Source of the DNA: Tachypleus tridentatus
Taxonomy: Eukaryota; Arthropoda; Merostomata; Xiphosura; Limulidae
Length of the DNA: 64,000 bases
Reading direction: 5' to 3'
Assembly (NCBI RefSeq): GCF_004210375.1
Contig: NC_134828.1
Span: 22,808,400-22,872,399 of the forward strand
Shown: positions 1 through 10,500 of the stretch, piece by piece
How the letters are laid out: each line of letters opens with the position of its first letter
Position numbering within the stretch: position 1 is the first letter of the stretch
Made by a program: the position numbers and the translations under genes
The notes under the pieces: generated by a model
Databases searched by the model: none
Told to the model about the DNA's origin: nothing
What the model saw: the letters and a program-made list of their open reading frames with translations, nothing else

Positions 1-201
1 ACACAAAGTGAGGACTAGTAGGATAAATAACTAGACAACACTCATAATTATATTTCAAATATCTATGTTATACTAGCTATTAATATTAATATTCCAACCA
101 CACAATGTTTGTCACCCCTTGCTGAAGACGAGTTTCCCTCAATCCAGGGCTCTTCAAGCCGGGCTGGATACAACACACACAGCACTGATAAGAACAGTAT
201 C

Positions 202-332
202 TGTTTGTTTGTTTTGAATTAAGCACAAAGTTACACAATGGGCTATCTGTGCTCTGTCCACCACGGGTATCGAAACCCGGTTTTTAGTGTGTAAGTCCGC
301 AGACATACCACTGTGCCACTGGGAGGGCGGGG
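202..332 (-). repeat. tRNA-derived SINE, family B
   Basis: Read on the minus strand it starts with a CCCAGTGGCACAGTGGTATG head, has a B-box-like GGGTTTCGATACC and ends in a GATAGCCCATTGTGTAACTT tail with a simple AAACAAAC end. The head/B-box/tail order is that of a tRNA-derived SINE. Related copies lie at 12,891, 13,225, 14,075 and 14,594. Confidence 0.75.
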
Positions 333-1180
333 CATAACAGTATCTATATAAACCATTTGATAAAAAACAATTGTCTTACGACAAGTAACTTTTCATATAT
401 AAATACGATATGTGTGTTTGTGTGTACCCTAACCCTTGAACCTGTTGGGCCAATCTCAACCAAAACTATTTTGTAAACACTATGAACTTAACCCTATTTC
501 TATTTTGTAAATCCTGTTGCTTAATTACTACTAGTTTATTGAGTCAATCTCAAACAGTCTTGGCAGGTTGATGCTTTAAACAATGTTAAATATTCTAAAC
601 TGATTCAAGGTCAAAGTGTAAAAGTTGCTGGACTGTTTCTCAAACAACCATGCTTTTTTTATGGTCAGTGAGATGCAGGATATTCAAGAATGGGACGACC
701 TCAACATCTTTATTTGTTGGTAGAGGCTCAACTAAAACACAAAGAACCGAACGTATCTTTAAAAAGAACGTTTAATATTTATCACAAAAGCAAAATTCAT
801 TGCAACACTGAGTTAATTACGACAAATAAAAATATGGAACATTATACGTATAGTACTAAAATTTATGACTTGTTAAAAACCGACTAGTGTTTTAAAATTT
901 TATATTAAGAATACAACGTTAGATGGCGCCACATAACACGGATCATAAGTTTTTATCGCTATTTTTTCTTTCTAGTCTCATTAGAAAAGTAAAATATATT
1001 TCATTAATAGCTGTTTGAAAATATCGTAAAAGTTCTTATTTCGTCAAAGTAAGACATACAATTGAGGGAGATCATAGAACTAGTAAGAAGGAAAATGAAT
1101 GTTTAGAAACTGAATAATAAGACATTAGAAGTTCAGAAAACTACTACTGATATCCTTTAAACACATAAAATTGAAATTGA
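333..1180. other. AT-rich sequence, nothing recognised
   Basis: A 65-codon open frame at 690-887 (+) has no recognisable motif and no splice context. I see no gene or repeat signature here. Confidence 0.5.
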
Positions 1181-1182
1181 AA

Positions 1183-1908
1183 TTTAAAGAAACAAATCCT
1201 AGAAGGACTTCATATTCATACTAGAGATATTTAAAGCAACAAGTTCCTAGAAAAACTTCATATTTACACTACAGATATTGAAAGGAACAAGTCCCTAGAA
1301 GGACTTCATATTCACACTAGAGATATTTAAAGGAACAAGTCCCTAGAAAAACTTCATATTCACACTAAAGATATTTAAAGGAACAAATCCTAGAAGGACT
1401 TCATATTCACACTAGAGATATTAAAAGGAACAAGTCCCTAGAAGGAGTTCATATTCACACTAGAGATATTGAAAGGAACAAGTCCCTAGAAGAACTTCAT
1501 ATTTACACTAGAGATATTGAAAGAAACAAGTCCCTAGAAAAACTTTATATTCACACTAGAGATATTTAAAGGAACAAATCCTAGAAGGACTTCATATTCA
1601 CACTAGAGATATTGAAAGGAACAAGTCCCTAGAAGGACTTCATATTTACACTAGAGATATTTAAAGGAACAAATTATAGAAGGACTTCATATTCACACTA
1701 GAGATATTTAAAGCAACAAGTTCCTAGAAGGACTTCATATTCACACTAGAGATATTTAAAGGAACAAATCATAGAAGGACTTCATATTCACACTAGAGAT
1801 ATTTAAAAGAACAAATCATATAAGGACTTCATATTCACACTAGAGACATTTAAAGGAACAGATCCTAGAAGGACTTTATATTCACACTAGAGATATTTAA
1901 GGAACAAT
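1183..1908. repeat. Minisatellite, ~47-48 bp unit, ~15 copies
   Basis: A head-to-tail array whose unit includes GGAACAAGTCCCTAGAAGGA, CTTCATATTCACACTAGAGA and TATTTAAA. Units come in two length variants, AACAAGTCCCTAG and AACAAATCCTAG. Divergence between units is low (A/G and T/C changes), so the array is fairly young. No open frame runs through it. Confidence 0.93.
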
Positions 1909-2134
1909 ACATTGAATGGAACTACGGTAAAGCTTCAGAATACAGAAATAAGCCCCGAAGGTGAATTTGAAGTTTTAAGAACCTGTGAAAACAAGTTAAA
2001 AGGTCAAACCAGAAATGATTTTCATAAACCTCAGTAGAAACTTAACGACGTTAGTTCTGAGTTGAGCTTAACTTTGGAAACGCGTAAAGAAACCACTGGA
2101 CACACTTAAACGAACAATAAAGGTTTTTGCTTTT

Positions 2135-2403
2135 GGTTTGAATTTCGCGTAAAGTTACACGAAGGCTACGTGCACTAGCCGTCCCTAATTTTGCAGTGTA
2201 AGACTAGAGAGAGAGAAGAGCTAATCATCACCACCCACCGTCACCTCTTGGGCTACTCTTTTTACCAACGAATAGTGGAATTAACCGTCACATCATAACG
2301 TACCCACAGCTGAAAGGGCGAACATGTTTGGTGTAACGGGAGTTCGAACCTGCAATCTTCAGATTAGGAGTCGAGTGCATCAACCACCTGGCCACGCCGG
2401 GCC
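2135..2403 (-). repeat. tRNA-derived SINE, family A, near full length
   Basis: On the minus strand: GGCCCGGCGTGGCCAGGTGG head, a tRNA-like B box (GGTTCGAACTCC in this copy), the conserved middle (CACTATTCGTTGG, AGTAGCCCAAGAGGTGACGG) and the GGGACGGCTAGTGCACGTAG tail. About 270 bp, the usual length of the best copies in this window. Confidence 0.9.
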
Positions 2404-3303
2404 AAAGGAGCACTTAATAGAATTAATCCTTTAATCAAATGTAGGGCTTTAGAAAATAGCTGGAAACACCGGTGGAAAACAAGAACCAAAACCGGAATTG
2501 CTTGTAGGAATAACTTATATAGTCGTGTCCGAGCTTGAATCTCGGATCAGCCAGAAGACGTTTGTAAAAACCAAAAACAAACCAAAATTTTAACCTGATG
2601 AAGGATTTGAGAAAAATACAAGGCTTAAAAGAAGAACAAAGAAGGATTGATTGATCGCTCGCTACACTTTACGAAGGATGCTGACTGAATGTTATATTTA
2701 ATAGACAGTTTACCTGTTGAACAACTTTGGCTGAATGATGTATTTAATATACAATGTAACCGTTGAACGACCATCACTAAAAGAACGACTTTAGTTTGGG
2801 AAAATGATCTTTGTTTCGTCAAGAATTGAAATGTGATATGTTTGTTTCCACAAACCTTTCCACAAATTAGCATCGCCTGTTTGTTCATATTCCTATAAGA
2901 ACAACACATACTAGAATAAGTGCGTGCAGGATTATTTATTTATACATACATCAAAATATATATATAATTGTTGAAGTTTATTAGATATGAATGGTTAGGT
3001 CCTAGACCCGTATCCTGTATTCTGTAGTGAACCTCCGGTTATTGATAAGCATGGTGTTGTGGCGTTCTTTGTGTCATTAACATGTCAAACTCTTCGTGCA
3101 TTGGAAATATTTATATTTTGGGCATTTCGACGACCTAATCTGTGATACCATAAATGCTGACAGCACGAGATATTCTTAGATTAAGACACAAAGTTTCGCT
3201 GACGTACAAAGTTAGACAGAACTATGACAGATCTTTTTGTCAACGTTAAGTTAATATACCAGTACTGTGAGATAATAAAATACATCAAATGTAAAATAAT
3301 CTA
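2404..3303. other. Intergenic, nothing recognised
   Basis: The 94-codon open frame at 2,625-2,909 (-) reads as random AT-rich translation: no domain, no start context and no flanking splice logic. I assign nothing here. Confidence 0.5.
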
Positions 3304-3527
3304 CAGGGTGGCCCGTAAGTCCCTACCCATCCATATGTTATGTAAAATTCAATAATACTAATGTTGAGTTGAAGGCAGCTGTTACCGCGGCATTTGGAAC
3401 AATAACCCTGCTTTGTTGAGGAAAATGTCTCACAGAAGATGGCGTCGCATAATATTATGCAGCGAGAATGAGGACAGCACACAGATACACAAGATATGGA
3501 TGGGTAGGGACTTACGGGCCACACCTG
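3304..3527 (+). mobile_element. Internally deleted Tc1/mariner-type (IS630) DNA transposon
   Basis: Terminal inverted repeats of about 30 bp bound the element: CAGGGTGGCCCGTAAGTCCC at the left and the reverse complement of CAGGTGTGGCCCGTAAGTCC at the right, both continuing TACCCATCCAT. The interior (+) encodes a transposase C-terminus (ELKAAVTAAFGTIT, then after a one-base frame break LLRKMSHRRWRRIILC). The C-terminal coding end is therefore joined directly to the left terminus, a typical internal deletion derivative. TIRs are seen in the sequence; the family call rests on the C-terminal motif. Confidence 0.85.
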
Positions 3528-3867
3528 TCAGCGTGTTCTTATAAATTCACAAAGAAAGTTTTACACAGATAATGATAATTGAGGGACACTCTGGTTTTAT
3601 GTAAAGATGTACAGAACATCCTGGTGATAATTGATTCTCTTATTTATTTTTATTGTTGTTATTAAAACTTTTGTCACGTGGGGCGTCTTCTGAATCTCTT
3701 TGTTGCCTGTTAGCTAAATGTCACACTGACGTTAGCTTTGTGCAGGTTATCGATCACAGCCACTGGGCACGTGGTCAAAGTACACGTGAACACGTGCGTT
3801 GTTAAGTGTGTAGCTCACAGCGGCAGAAAGAAATCAGAACACAAAATAACGTGCTTCTCGCGTGGGT

Positions 3868-4230
3868 ACACACGTTACAGATGCTTTATCACTATAGTTA
3901 CAGACATGTTATTACTGTAGTTACAAACGTGTTACTACTTTAATTATAAACATGTTATAACGGTAGTCACTAACACTTTATCACTATAGTTACAGACACG
4001 TATAGTTACTATTATGGTCAACATATTAATTCCTCAATTACAGAATCGTTATATTTATGGTTATGGGCTGACGTTAATAGTCCCAGCCTAGTAATACGAG
4101 CAGTTATTACATATAGTCCAGTAAGGTTATTATTACGACAGTTACAGACAAGTTCATGCCACAGTTGCAGAAGTGACGTGTTATTACAATAGCTGCAGAC
4201 GTGTTGTTGCTATGGTTACATACGTGTTAT
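3868..4230. repeat. Degenerate minisatellite, ~24-27 bp unit
   Basis: Recurring ACGTGTTATCACTATAGTTA-like units (ACATGTTATTACTGTAGTTA, ACGTGTTACTACTTTAATTA and others) run along the segment with considerable drift and some spacer. Unit boundaries are uncertain. Confidence 0.6.
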
Positions 4231-4771
4231 CGCTAAATTAACAAAATTGGGCAGAATTTATATGGTAGACAGATGTCCTAAAGTCGTTATATTGTTTAAA
4301 GCATGAAAATGAAACTACTGCTTCGTAGAGATATAAATTTATTAAAACTTAAAACGGCAGAATATTAATTTACAAACAAAGAATTAATTTTACAAATAAA
4401 CGAACATAAAAACGTAATCTATTCTATGTAAAAAAAAAACAACCTGATGCGGAGTCGCATGTTTTAAGGGTGATCGTTTCTCTGACATGAAAACAAACTT
4501 TGTATATAACCTCCTTGTTTAACGTCACCGATAAATTATGTTTATACGTGTATATGTAACGAAAGGTAATGATTTATTGTCTATTCGCAATTTTCGTCTT
4601 GAGGTAGTAATACACAATTTCGTCCAGCCAGGATGATACAGCCAGCCAGCAACACTTGGTAATACGTAGATTTACGCAACACTTGGATGACACTCGCTTT
4701 AAGACAAACAGAAAGTAGCTGTTGGGAAGATTGCGGCTTACATCAGACCAGGATAGCGCTCTGTTTAACAC
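4231..4771. other. Intergenic, nothing recognised
   Basis: AT-rich sequence without supported coding or repeat structure, up to the 13-bp duplication that flanks the next element. Confidence 0.5.
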
Positions 4772-5187
4772 AAGTTAGTTTTCGAAATATATATGCAAAA
4801 ACGGCTCGTTTGGGTTGAGAAAATATTTTACGTAGAAGAGCGAACAACGTTTCGACCTTCTTCGGTCATCATCAGGTTCACAAAGAAAGAAAGAGGTAAC
4901 TGACCGGAAGCTGACACATGTTTGGAAGGGTTGTGTAACTGAGTGTCGGAATGTAGAGGGCGGTGTTAGATGTTTGAATATATAATTTTATTTTATTATA
5001 TTAATATAGGTATAAAGGCGTTCCTTTGTATTGGTTTATATTTTGGTTTAAGTTGTTGTATAAGTAAGGCTTCTTTAATTTTGCGTACTTCTACGTAAAT
5101 TATATTTTTCTACGCAAACGAGCCGTTTTTACATATATATATTTCTCTACAAGTGGGTTTTCTCGACATCACTGAAGTTAGTTTTCG
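4772..5187 (-). mobile_element. Retroposon with inverted ends and 13-bp target duplication
   Basis: AAGTTAGTTTTCG occurs immediately outside both ends (4,772-4,784 and 5,175-5,187), a 13-bp target-site duplication. Inside it, ATATATATGCAAAAACGGCT at the left is inverted near the right end (AGCCGTTTTTACATATATAT), and one end carries an extra GAAAACCCACTTGTAGAG block. On the minus strand it contains GATGATGACCGAAGAAGGTC followed by GAAACGTTGTTCGCTC. That phrase and the variable-length duplications suggest a non-autonomous Penelope-like derivative (inference). Related copies are at 31,183, 49,126 and 63,297. Confidence 0.85.
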
Positions 5188-6274
5188 GTCAGTTCATCTA
5201 ATAAGGGGCGGGGCTTATGGTGGTCATTACTAACAAATGTTAGTATTGATGTTTATGGTCAACGAATGTAGCACCCGTAGAGATGTTTGTGACAAGTTTA
5301 CTGAAACATGCAACACCAATATCGATGTTTATGGTCAGTTAGCTAACGATGTGAAAGTAGATATTTCACGACTGCACGTTCCTGGTCATTAAATAAAATC
5401 CAAATTATGATTTTGCGTGAGTTATAAGCGTAATCTATCTGTTTAGCGTCGCCAGTCGTTTTTCTTAAAATTATGCATGACGTAATTATTTCTATGCGAT
5501 TTGCTTACTGACTGGGAAGTGATCAATTCTATAACCACGTGGGTGACGTAGAATCAGTTTCACAAGCTAATAGTAATTATACATAGTTATTTACAAAAAA
5601 CAAAAGTTCGAAGGACAGACGAACATTGAAAAAACAACAACTATATTTGGTAAAAACAAACCAGAATACGCTGATAAAACTGTGTATTTATTATCATAGA
5701 GCAATAATGTTATTCATAAAGAAAAGGTAACCAATACTCACAAGCAAAGTCACGTGAAAAAAAACTCGTATTTACAGTTCCTATACTTGCAATGTTTCTA
5801 ACTTGGGACCACGTGTCATATTACCCGCCAGAACATGTTATGTAACTGTCTCATACATATTTCTACACGAATATATTTTAGACTACGTGATCAAGTCCTC
5901 GAGTCCCACGCACTATTCGTACATATATGCACTATGATATTGGTTACACGCTCGTGCGTTTGGCACTTTTTTTTTTTTATTCTGTGCGTTTATGGTTAGA
6001 GAGGGCTACGCACTAGAATAGCTAAAAACTATGTAATTTTTTGTTTGTTTTATAAGTTAAGTATTTCGGCATTGTAATATTTGAAAGTTAATAAAGTGTA
6101 TAACATTTCGTGGTAGCTGTTACATTAAATTGATTGTCTAAGCATTGTTCGACTTGACAGTAAGAAAGTTATGCAATGTTCTGTGAGTTGTTTGGACAGT
6201 TTTTTATTAAGTTATTTACACTGAAGTTGTTTATAGGGATGCAACTTTGTTACTAATAACAGGGTCCCTAACAG
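5188..6274. other. Intergenic, nothing recognised
   Basis: AT-rich DNA with ACGTG-rich patches and a T-run near 5,968. No supported gene, and no repeat that I can delimit. Confidence 0.5.
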
Positions 6275-6390
6275 CCCCGCTAGTACAGCGGTATGTCTCC
6301 GGATTTATAACGCTAAAATCAGGGGTTCGATTCCCCTCGGTGGGCTCAGCAGATAGCCCGATGTGGCTTTGCTATAAGAAAACACACACG
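6275..6390 (+). repeat. tRNA-derived SINE, family C
   Basis: Head CCCCGCTAGTACAGCGGTAT, B box GGTTCGATTCCCC and tail CAGATAGCCCGATGTGGCTT followed by ATAAGAAAACACACAC. This is the cleanest family C copy in the window. It is not a functional tRNA gene: the 3' half runs into the SINE tail rather than closing an acceptor stem. Confidence 0.85.
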
Positions 6391-6989
6391 AGTCACGTGT
6401 TAAAACGTTAACACAAATTATCATCAGTACTGCATACAATTAATTCCACTAATTACTGTTAGGGTTAACGTAAGAAATGTGCGATTTATTTTTGGTATAT
6501 TCTTTGCACTCAGTGTTGTAACAGCGAAAAATATAAGATGGGCCATAGTGATGTAACGTGTGGACCAAACCGGATGGTAGTGAACTGCGTGTGTAAACAA
6601 ATTATTGATCTGAGGACGAAACATTAAACCAAAAGCATCTTATCAAATTACCAGTTTCTTACTATTTATGTATTTCTTGAACGAAAATTCTCTTCGCAGT
6701 AATGCTGTGGACTTCCACCTTTCTCTTGTCTCTCACCACGTTTGGTTTTAAATGTATATATAGAATGTTGTTCCAGTTTAACAGTCTTTCTCCACTTTCC
6801 GGATAGCTTTAGACTCAGAAGGAATATATCAAGATATGACTAAAGTCACGTACATCTCGAAAACATGTATAGGTATGTGCGTGTTTATTTATTTTTCTAT
6901 TTGGAGGTCACACAAGGAATATCTCTTGAGTTTAAGGCCTAAAGGAAGGAAAATACCAAGGTACTTCCACGCCTTCGACTAATATAAAT

Positions 6990-7266
6990 GCCCGGCATGG
7001 CCAGGAAGTTAAGGCACTCGACTCGTAATCTGAGGGTCGCGGATCGAATCCCTCTCACATCAAACATACTCGCCATTTCAGCCGTGGGGGCGTTATAATG
7101 TGACGGTCAATCCCACTATTCGTTGTTAACAAAGTAGCCTAAGAGTTGGCGGTGGGTGGTGATGACTAGCTGTCTTCCCTCTAATCTTACACTGCTAAAT
7201 CAGGGACGGCTAGCGCAGACAGCCCTCGAGTAGCTTTGTGCGAAATTAAAAAAAAACAAACAAATC
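6990..7266 (+). repeat. tRNA-derived SINE, family A, full length
   Basis: Head CCCGGCATGGCCAGGAAGTT, B-box-like region GGATCGAATCCC, body GTGACGGTCAATCCCACTAT and GGCGGTGGGTGGTGATGACT, tail GGGACGGCTAGCGCAGACAG, ending in an A-rich run AAAAAAAAACAAACAAA. Confidence 0.93.
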
Positions 7267-7311
7267 TAGCGGTGTGGGTCCTCATACGTGCTGCTATACC
7301 ACTAGGGGGCG
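7267..7311 (-). repeat. Fragment of SINE family B head
   Basis: GTGCTGCTATACCACTAGGG followed by GGCG is the inverted head of family B. It abuts the 3' end of the preceding family A SINE, as if one element inserted beside the other. Confidence 0.5.
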
Positions 7312-7807
7312 TACCATAACGTATCCTGAGTAACTGAAAATTCATATTCGCAATGTTGTCTTATCCATACCTCCATATGTGTTAGAAAATGTATTATCAA
7401 AATTTAAACCCAGAATTAGACTGATTATAGCTAATGATGGAAGACGGATGTTTATTAATTAAATGTAAGTAAAACTTACAAGTCTTCAAAAGATTTATTA
7501 TTTTGAATTTTGTTGTTATCTCAGATAATACAAATGTTGTTCAACTTTCTTCTCGATATATTCATTTTGGGACACCCTGTATAAACTAACACTAAGAAAA
7601 ACATCAGTTACACCATTGCACGTGTTGGACTGAGAAATACATCTCTATCTATTTACTTCACGAACTGTTGATTGAACAACTTTCAAGTGAAAGTAGATAA
7701 AACAAACGACAAGTTGCTAAACTACACTGGTAAATCTTCGAGAGTCTTCGAAAGCGCGGTATACTAATATTTTACTTTGTTTTTCTTTAGGTTGTTGTTT
7801 TGTTTTT

Positions 7808-8063
7808 TGAATTTCGCGCAAAGCTACACGAGAGCTATCTGCGCTAGCCGTCCCTAATTCAGAAGTGTAAGACTAGAGGGAAGGCAGCTAGTCGTCACCA
7901 CCCACCGCCAACTCTTGGGTTACTCTTTTACCAACGACTAGTGGGATTGACCGTAACATTATAACGCCCCCACGGCTGAAAAGGCAAGCATGGTATTGAG
8001 GTTCGAACCCGCGACCTTCGGATTAAGAGTCGAACGCTTTAATCCACCTGGCCATGCCGGTCC
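7808..8063 (-). repeat. tRNA-derived SINE, family A
   Basis: Inverted copy with all parts: GGACCGGCATGGCCAGGTGG head (on the minus strand), B-box GGTTCGAACC, GGCGGTGGGTGGTGACGACT body and GGGACGGCTAGCGCAGATAG tail. Confidence 0.92.
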
Positions 8064-8183
8064 GAAATATTTTATTAAGGGAAAGTACATTCAGTTTATT
8101 TTATAACACAACACAACGTTTAGGAACAGCATGAAACCTATTGGTCTTCCTCGGCTATCCTGTCCTCTAAACTTGTTTGTGTG

Positions 8184-8450
8184 TTTGTTTGTTTTGGAAT
8201 TTCGCACAAAGCACTCGAGGGCTATCTGTGCTAGCCGTCCCTAATTTAGCAGTGTAAGACCGAAGACAGCTAGTCATCACCACCCACCGCCAACTCTTGG
8301 GCTACTCTTTACCAACGAATAGTGGGATTGACCGTAACATTATAACACCCCACGGCTGAAAGGGCGAGCATGTTTGGCGCGATGGGGATGCGAACCCGCG
8401 ACCCTCAGATTACGAGTCGCACGCCTTAACACGCTTGGCCATGCCGGGCC
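8184..8450 (-). repeat. tRNA-derived SINE, family A
   Basis: Inverted full copy; minus strand starts GGCCCGGCATGGCCAAGCGT and ends in a GAAATTCCAAAACAAACAAA tail. The body has a short deletion after the TGCTAAATTAGGG / CTTACACTG boundary. Confidence 0.92.
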
Positions 8451-8688
8451 GCCTCTAAACTAAAACTATTAAAGATATAAGTTTTAGAAATAATCTTAAA
8501 GTCAGCCTTTATCAATCATATATTTCTCTTAAATTCACTTGAATTTATTGTTTCTTCAACATCACAAGGTTAACCCTCTCCAGAGGCCAACCACCCTTAG
8601 AAGAAATGAAACTGTCTTAACTGAAGGTGAAACCTACGTTGCCAAAATTTGTATTCCCTAGTTCTACTTTTCACTGTTAAAATTTGGA

Positions 8689-8787
8689 CACCTCCACGGC
8701 TGAAATGGCGAGCATGTTTGGTGTGATGGAGATTCAAACCCGTGACCTACATTAAGCAAATCGAGCACCCTAACCACCTGGCCATGC
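8689..8787 (-). repeat. SINE family A, 3'-truncated
   Basis: Only the tRNA-like head and the start of the body remain (minus strand: GCATGGCCAGGTGGTTAGGG ... AGCCGTGGAGGTG). Its head joins the decayed LINE at 8,788 directly. Confidence 0.8.
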
Positions 8788-9390
8788 ATCTAGCTCATTA
8801 ATATAGATCAAAATAACAGAGGTTCTAAGACGAAACCCTGAGGTGCCCCACTTGTAATATTGATCCAGTTTGAGTGAACCCCAATTGGAACAACCTTCTG
8901 CTTTCTTCCATCCATCTATCAAATTAGTTAACTTATCCCTACACCTGTAGAAATAATTTTTTCAAGCCTTTTGTGGCACTTTGTCAAGTGCTTTTGAAAA
9001 TCCATATACACCAAATCTACACACACCCTTACCTTCATACACATAAATAACTTTTTCAAAGCATGTCAAAAGATTTGCAAGTTTAAAGTTGATGTTAATG
9101 AAACCATGTTGAATACACAATAAAATTCTAAACATTGTTAAACGGTTTTGCTAAGTGTCTGTTATCAGACTTTCCAAAAAATTTTACCGCAAATCATGTA
9201 AGACTAATGGGTCTATAATTACTGGGACAATTGTTATTACTACCTCAAATACAGGAGTGACATTAGCTAATTTCCAATCCTCAGGTACTTGCTTGCTGTT
9301 TAAAGACTTGCAAAAAGTAGTAACAAGTGGTACATATACAATTCTTGATCTCCTTCAACAACGTTTAGGCAAATATTTTATGGTCCAAAG
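8788..9390 (-). mobile_element. Decayed non-LTR retrotransposon (LINE), reverse transcriptase core
   Basis: Minus-strand translation gives, across several frame breaks, consecutive reverse-transcriptase landmarks of CR1/Jockey-type LINEs: VPEDWKLANVTPVFE, PSNYRPISLT, VYMDFQKHLTKCHK, and SNWINITSGAPQGFVLEPLL. Catalytic FADD box and the 3' end are absent; the copy stops at the SINE at 8,787. It is a pseudogenic fragment. The clade call is by motif only. Confidence 0.85.
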
Positions 9391-9394
9391 ATTT

Positions 9395-9803
9395 ATCATT
9401 CTTCTGTGCTCCAATCTATCATTTGTTCTTCTGTCTCTCTGCTGATTCTGTCTTTTAATTTAACTATCCTTTTGTCCAGCTCACCTTCTCATCTGTCTAT
9501 TTTCACGTTCCTCTCTACAGTTTGTATATTCTTACGTCTCATTTGTCTATTCCTGTGTGGAGTTTATTTGTCTTTATCAAAGTCCAGTTTCCTTGTTCAT
9601 TTGTCCAGCTTCCCTAACCATCTTCCAATTTTTCCATCTATTTTCTCTATCTTTCTGTGTGTGTCGTCCAGTTCGTGTCTTCCTTTGTCTAATTTGTCTG
9701 CCCTTATTTTCTGGTTGTCCATCTTTGTGTCATATTTTCCCCACCCCTCTCTCTCTCTCTCTCCAGTCTATTCGTCTATCTGTCTAGCATGTAGAGTTTC
9801 ACA
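9395..9803 (+). repeat. Pyrimidine-rich low-complexity tract
   Basis: A T/C-rich strand with drifting TTTGTCT, TCTGTCT and CTCTCTCTCT motifs runs to the gap. It produces long open frames because stop codons are rare in such a composition; they are not genes. Confidence 0.7.
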
Positions 9804-10303
9804 NNNNNNNNNNNNNNNNNNNNNNNNNNNNNNNNNNNNNNNNNNNNNNNNNNNNNNNNNNNNNNNNNNNNNNNNNNNNNNNNNNNNNNNNNNNNNNNNN
9901 NNNNNNNNNNNNNNNNNNNNNNNNNNNNNNNNNNNNNNNNNNNNNNNNNNNNNNNNNNNNNNNNNNNNNNNNNNNNNNNNNNNNNNNNNNNNNNNNNNNN
10001 NNNNNNNNNNNNNNNNNNNNNNNNNNNNNNNNNNNNNNNNNNNNNNNNNNNNNNNNNNNNNNNNNNNNNNNNNNNNNNNNNNNNNNNNNNNNNNNNNNNN
10101 NNNNNNNNNNNNNNNNNNNNNNNNNNNNNNNNNNNNNNNNNNNNNNNNNNNNNNNNNNNNNNNNNNNNNNNNNNNNNNNNNNNNNNNNNNNNNNNNNNNN
10201 NNNNNNNNNNNNNNNNNNNNNNNNNNNNNNNNNNNNNNNNNNNNNNNNNNNNNNNNNNNNNNNNNNNNNNNNNNNNNNNNNNNNNNNNNNNNNNNNNNNN
10301 NNN
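9804..10303. other. Assembly gap, 500 Ns
   Basis: Exactly 500 N characters, a conventional placeholder length, so the true size is unknown. It lies between simple repeat on the left and a tandem array on the right, which explains the failed assembly. Confidence 0.98.
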
Positions 10304-10500
10304 CTAAAACATCGACTTCATCTAGCTCATTCTTTAACTTACTAAACTACTAAAACATCTACTTCATCTAGCTCATTCTTTAACTAATCAACTAAAACAT
10401 CGACTTCATCTAGCTCATTCCTTAACTTACTAAACTACCAAATCGACTTCATCTAGCTCATTCTTTAACTTACTAAACTACTGAAAACATCTACTTCTTC
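10304..10500. repeat. Tandem repeat, ~48 bp unit, at gap edge
   Basis: About four units of CTAAAACATCGACTTCATCT / AGCTCATTCTTTAACTTACT / AAACTA, in register up to the gap edge. The array probably continues into the unsequenced part. Confidence 0.88.

Noticed and set aside
1183-1908. CRISPR-like array
   Set aside because: Units are contiguous with no unique spacers, there are no cas genes and the DNA is from an animal. It is a minisatellite.
6275-6340. Functional tRNA gene
   Set aside because: A-box-like and B-box-like sequences are present, but the 3' half does not close an acceptor stem and runs into the SINE tail. The same head occurs in many diverged copies.
9406-10353. 315-codon open frame across the gap
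   Set aside because: Most of it is N. The readable part is pyrimidine-rich low-complexity DNA, where stop codons are rare on this strand.
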